From the NCBI GenBank assembly GCA_942159475.1, contig OW804095.1, positions 152,696,808-152,760,807 of the forward strand: DNA of 64,000 bases, given 5' to 3'. The notes below the pieces were generated by a model. The model ran no database searches, had not been told where the DNA came from, and worked only from the letters and a program-made list of their open reading frames with translations. Position numbers and translations under genes: made by a program. How positions within the stretch are numbered: the stretch's first letter is position 1; the number at the start of each line of letters is the position of its first letter. This DNA is from Sthenelais limicola (lineage: Eukaryota; Annelida; Polychaeta; Phyllodocida; Sigalionidae). Below are positions 60,737 to 64,000 of the stretch, one piece after another.

Positions 60737-61006
60737 CTAGAATGTTGATAGACAAATGTCACCACTGTGGCAATATGTATTAAATTGGGTTAGACTCTGC
60801 AAGTGCACCTACTGCACAGGGTAAGACTATATTTTATGATACTATTACTTTATAAATTATAGGATTCAGGCAGAACAAATGAAGGGTCCCTCGACTTTGT
60901 AAAGCCTGATGGCAATTTGCAACATTTGGGATTGTAGTTGCACCAGAGACTTTACTGGAATTGGTATGTGCAGATTTTTAACTAAAGATTATCTGCCACT
61001 CACTAG

Positions 61007-61372
61007 CACGGCCCAACACCCCAGCCTAGCACGACCCAACACCCCATCCTAGCACAGCCCAACACCCCAGCCTAGCACGGCCCAATACCCCTGCCTAGCA
61101 CAGCCCAACACCCCAGCCTAGCACAGCCCAACACCCCATCCTAGCACAGCCCAACACCCCAGCCTAGCACGGCCCAACACCCCATCCTAGCACAGCCCAA
61201 CACCCCAGCCTAGCACAGCCCAACACCCCAGCCTAGCACAGCCCAACACCCCTGCCTAGCACAGCCCAACACCCCAGCCTAGCACAGCCCAACACCCCAG
61301 CCTAGCACAGCCAACCACCCCAGCCTAGCACGGCCCAACACCCTAGCCTAGCACAGCCCAACACCTCAGCCT
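61007..61372 (+). repeat. 23-bp minisatellite, about 16 copies
   Basis: The unit is AGCCTAGCACAGCCCAACACCCC with variants (AT or TG for the first AG; ACGG for ACAG; one AATACCCC). The units are contiguous with no unique spacers, so this is not a CRISPR. It ends 15 bp before NADAR-coding sequence begins. Confidence 0.95.
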
Positions 61373-61394
61373 CAGGCAAAACGCACTAGGCTTC

Positions 61395-61800
61395 CAAGGT
61401 GAGACCGTATATTTATCGAACTTCTACCAGAAAAGATTCTGGTACAAAGATAACTTATTCAGCTCGGTGGAACAAGCATTCCAGTACTCTAAGGCTTTAA
61501 GTAACCCCATACCAGCAAATATGAAAATTGCCAGTGAGATAGCTTATGAAGACAACCCGTACGATATCAAAACGACAGCGAGCAAGATTGTACCAGACAC
61601 CAACTGGGGAAACCACGAAATTCATACACTGAAATGTATAGCCAAAGAGAAATTTCGCCAGAACACTGACCTGAAAGAGAAATTGGTTAATTGTAAATAT
61701 AATGTGTTTTATGAGATTGACGCAAGACCGTAAATGGGGGACAGGCAACCAATTCGGGGCCATCCTGGGAGAGCTAAAACAGGTATTTACTAATGAGGGA
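61395..61800 (+). pseudogene. NADAR domain, second copy
   Basis: Reading from about 61,395 gives GETVYLSNFYQKRFWYKDN, then SSVEQAFQYSKALSNP (S-x-E...K-A block), NWGNHEIHTLKCIAKEKFRQ, LKEKLVNCKYNVFYEIDA. After one frameshift near 61,730 it continues WGTGNQFGAILGELKQ, the W-G-x-G block and C-terminal helix. Apart from the frameshift the domain looks complete. It differs strongly from the 17.3-17.9 kb copy and keeps the canonical W-G-T-G. Confidence 0.7.
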
Positions 61801-61940
61801 TAAAAGCACCACAAATTAAGCATTAATAAGGGTTAAAGTAAACAAAAAATCTCTACATGCTATCACAAACTCTGAACTCATGAATCACTTTTACACATGT
61901 ATTGCAGATCGCTCAAGAATAGATAGGCCAAACAAATAAG

Positions 61941-62312
61941 ATGGACCAGGTATTCGTCATCGGTGATTCAAGGATACGTCACCTCAAACCGTATCTAGTG
62001 CCATTCATGACAGCAGAAAGGTATGATAAAATATCAATCCACTCTTTCTCAGGGGCTTCCATGAAGCTTACTGCGAATTTTGCCTTTGATAGACTTGTCA
62101 GTGAAAAACCACAAATCATCATCTATGAATCAGGCCTGTGTACCATAACAACAAAATCCAAAGGTATCGTCAGATTAACTTGGCCGTCAGTTAATGATAC
62201 AGTTAGGGAGTACGAAGAACATATGGATTACGTCGAGGCCTGTCTAACCAAGCACTGCAACCATATGAACCAGAAATTAATGAGACCAACCAGTATAGAC
62301 AAAATACGCTAG
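61941..62312 (+). pseudogene. SGNH hydrolase domain start, third copy
   Basis: It opens QVFVIGDSRIRHLKPYLVP, has SFSGASMKLTANFAFDRL and IIYESGLCTITTKSKGI, very close to the 53.8-kb copy, again with Cys where the block III Asn is expected. It is cut at about 62,290 before block V. Confidence 0.75.
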
Positions 62313-62680
62313 AAAATCAAATCAAATCATAAACAAATCACAGGTTATTTAGAAAATAACAACTTATTGTTTGATTATCAATATGGGTTTAGGCAGGGTC
62401 GCTCAACCAAAGATGCCCTAATGAACTATTTAATGGATGTATATCTTAACATGAATGAAAATAGGGTAACAAGGGCTGCCTCCCTCAACTTCAGAAAAGC
62501 ATTTGATACAGTAAACCACATGAGACTCATAGAGAAATTAGATGAAATAGGAATAAAAAACAGAGAATTAGACTGGATCAAAAATTACTTATCGGAAAGA
62601 TACCAAAGAGTAGAAATAAATAAATCAAAATCAAATACGAAGTTAATCTCATGTGGAGTACCACAAGGGTCTGACTAAAA

Positions 62681-64000
62681 GACGCACAGCACCGAAAACC
62701 CACACAGCATCCGCACAGCACCCGCACAGCACCCGCACAGCACCGCTACTTGTGCGACTAATATTAGACGCACCAATTTGCCATTTTGTACATGAAATAT
62801 TCTTCTGATAACCATGATATTTGAGGATACAAATTATTCTACGCAGATCTCAAAAGGCTGTAAATATGGGTTTTGTAACTGGAATAGTTGTACTGGAAAT
62901 AGCTGTCGAATTTGGTGATATCTAGATCAATCTACTGTCATTAAATCGCTGTCCCCGTCATATATTCACCGTTTCGCCTACTCAGTATCAAAATTATATT
63001 TTCCTTGAGTATCATGAGATTATTATGTACAAAGTACTCTAGTTTTAAATGAAACCAGGAAAAATCATCAATTTTAAAGCCACCGCTTTCTACTTATCAA
63101 GGAAACAGTAAAGACATATACCATATAGTCAGCTTTACTGCATACCACGCGTATGCATTATGTATATCCATAACTCAGCAAATTAACACATTTAACTTTG
63201 AACATGTATACATAATTTGGACCCATATTCAGGGTAATGAACAAGGTATCTCCCTTTTTTGTACCCAAAGCACATTTAAAATATTTATCAAGATTATTAG
63301 AAACATGCCATGCATACGTCTATACCGTGCATATGTCTATACCGTGCATATGCAAAGAAAGGAGAAATGAGAAATATCAGACAATTGTACGTCATATTCT
63401 AATAAAATATAACTATAAATGCTAAGGCATCCTAGCCACTTTATGTTATTTAACTTTAATATTCTATGGTGATATCAATGATAATACTAGATAATCTGTA
63501 ATGATATAGTATAGGGATAGTTCAGGTCTAACGTTGGTGACGATTTTTCAATATAGGCTATGTTAATGAACCCAACGATTGCTCATAACAAAATAATGCA
63601 ATATAAAAAATAAATCACCAATGAATATTCAATACCCAAGTATCTAGAGAAGAAGAATTAGACCCGTTTCATATACACACCTAAATGTGTTTGATATATT
63701 TAAGTAACCCAAAATATATATCACATGCATTATGCCTGAATATGCATACCATGCGTATGCCTAGAATGAAATAAATTCCCATCGGAAATACATATCTATA
63801 GTTCTTGTATTTTAATAGAAAAGTATATCAGATAAAGGGTAACACAGAATTATATAGTATTATAAACGAAACCCACTGATGTTTGAACTTAATTATACTG
63901 TAAAGTATATCTTTTTCTCATCTGTTATACCATGCGTATGCACCATGCGTATTTCTCGTTAACTGTTACAACATAATATGACAGACACTGTCAACTGCAA
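62681..64000. other. Non-coding right edge with short repeats
   Basis: No gene recognised. It begins with short CGCACAGCACC-type repeats (62,695-62,745) and contains six scattered copies of a TACCRTGCRTATGY word between 63,143 and 63,954. Confidence 0.6.
63143..63954. repeat. Scattered 14-bp motif TACCRTGCRTATGY
   Basis: Copies at 63,143 (TACCACGCGTATGC), 63,323, 63,340, 63,747, 63,928 and a variant at 63,941. Several are extended as a near-palindrome such as GCATACCATGCGTATGC. Confidence 0.7.

Larger units (their letters stand above)
61385..62680 (+). mobile_element. Rearranged LINE fragment: NADAR, SGNH and RT pieces
   Basis: Plus strand. A NADAR domain (61,395-61,800), an SGNH domain start (61,941-62,312) and, after a deletion of the endonuclease, an RT piece (62,330-62,678: YGFRQGRSTKDALMNYLMDV, LNFRKAFDTVNH, CGVPQG). 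The RT is nearly the same as the LINE at 49.2-51.0 kb, tying NADAR and SGNH to that family. The fragment is bounded by a 23-bp minisatellite on the left and short CGCACAGCACC repeats on the right. Confidence 0.8.

Noticed and set aside
7448..60736. iGluR exons as unrelated pseudogene fragments
   Set aside because: All exons are stop-free, have GT/AG borders and mutually consistent phases, and follow domain order on one strand.
60737..61006. Further upstream iGluR exon in the 3.2 kb to the right of the S1 exon
   Set aside because: I looked for an S1 start or amino-terminal-domain coding segment with splice sites up to the window end and found none; the area holds a minisatellite, a LINE fragment and AT-rich sequence.
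61007..61372. CRISPR-like regular array
   Set aside because: Units of 23 bp are directly contiguous with no unique spacers, and the genome is eukaryotic. It is a minisatellite.

Overview
This window is a piece of an animal nuclear genome: AT-rich, intron-bearing and packed with degraded retroelements. There are no bacterial operons, rRNA genes or tRNA genes. The mix of CR1-like, I-like and other LINEs, a DIRS element, a Penelope-like element, an env-bearing Ty3/Gypsy element and short repeats ending in (CACT)n points to a marine invertebrate. A lophotrochozoan such as a mollusc is my best guess, but that is inference.

The only host gene I can support with confidence is an ionotropic glutamate receptor (iGluR) on the minus strand. 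Seven phase-compatible exons lie at 60.74-60.65, 60.34-60.10, 59.64-59.60, 59.06-58.97, 57.80-57.67, 40.35-40.08 and 7.76-7.45 kb. They encode S1, M1, the pore loop, M3, S2 and M4, followed by a stop and a poly(A) signal. The amino-terminal exons lie beyond the right edge or were not recognised. The fifth and sixth introns (about 17.3 and 32.3 kb) hold almost every transposon in the window.

Layout from left: LINE endonuclease/RT fragments (0-0.9, 3.7-6.4 kb); last iGluR exon (7.4-7.8 kb); short repeats and a MITE (8-9 kb); a broken Penelope-like element (about 11-14 kb); two RT tails (14.9-16.1 kb); a LINE ORF1 with NADAR and SGNH-hydrolase domains (16.5-18.35 kb, N-terminal part displaced to 29.65-30.34 kb). 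That ORF1 is split by an apparently intact Gypsy-type element with gag, pol and env (18,359-29,641) bounded by identical 266-bp LTRs and a 4-bp target duplication. The segment 27,678-32,395 (env 3' end, 3' LTR, LINE ORF1, unknown ORF, LINE tail) is repeated in direct tandem at 32,396-37,113 without visible differences. A LINE follows (36.4-39.8 kb), then iGluR exon 6, then a DIRS-type element (40.8-55.2 kb) exploded by at least four nested insertions. Right of this come gag-like debris, the remaining iGluR exons, a 23-bp minisatellite and a second NADAR+SGNH+RT LINE fragment (61.4-62.7 kb).

The most unusual signal is the repeated pairing of a NADAR domain (a family that includes enzymes removing ADP-ribose from guanine and cleaving riboflavin intermediates) with an SGNH-hydrolase domain in LINE-borne ORFs. 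It is seen at two loci with very different NADAR sequences; a third LINE (48.9-53.8 kb) keeps SGNH, endonuclease and RT. ORF1 esterases are known in CR1-like LINEs; I do not know of a described NADAR-carrying LINE lineage.
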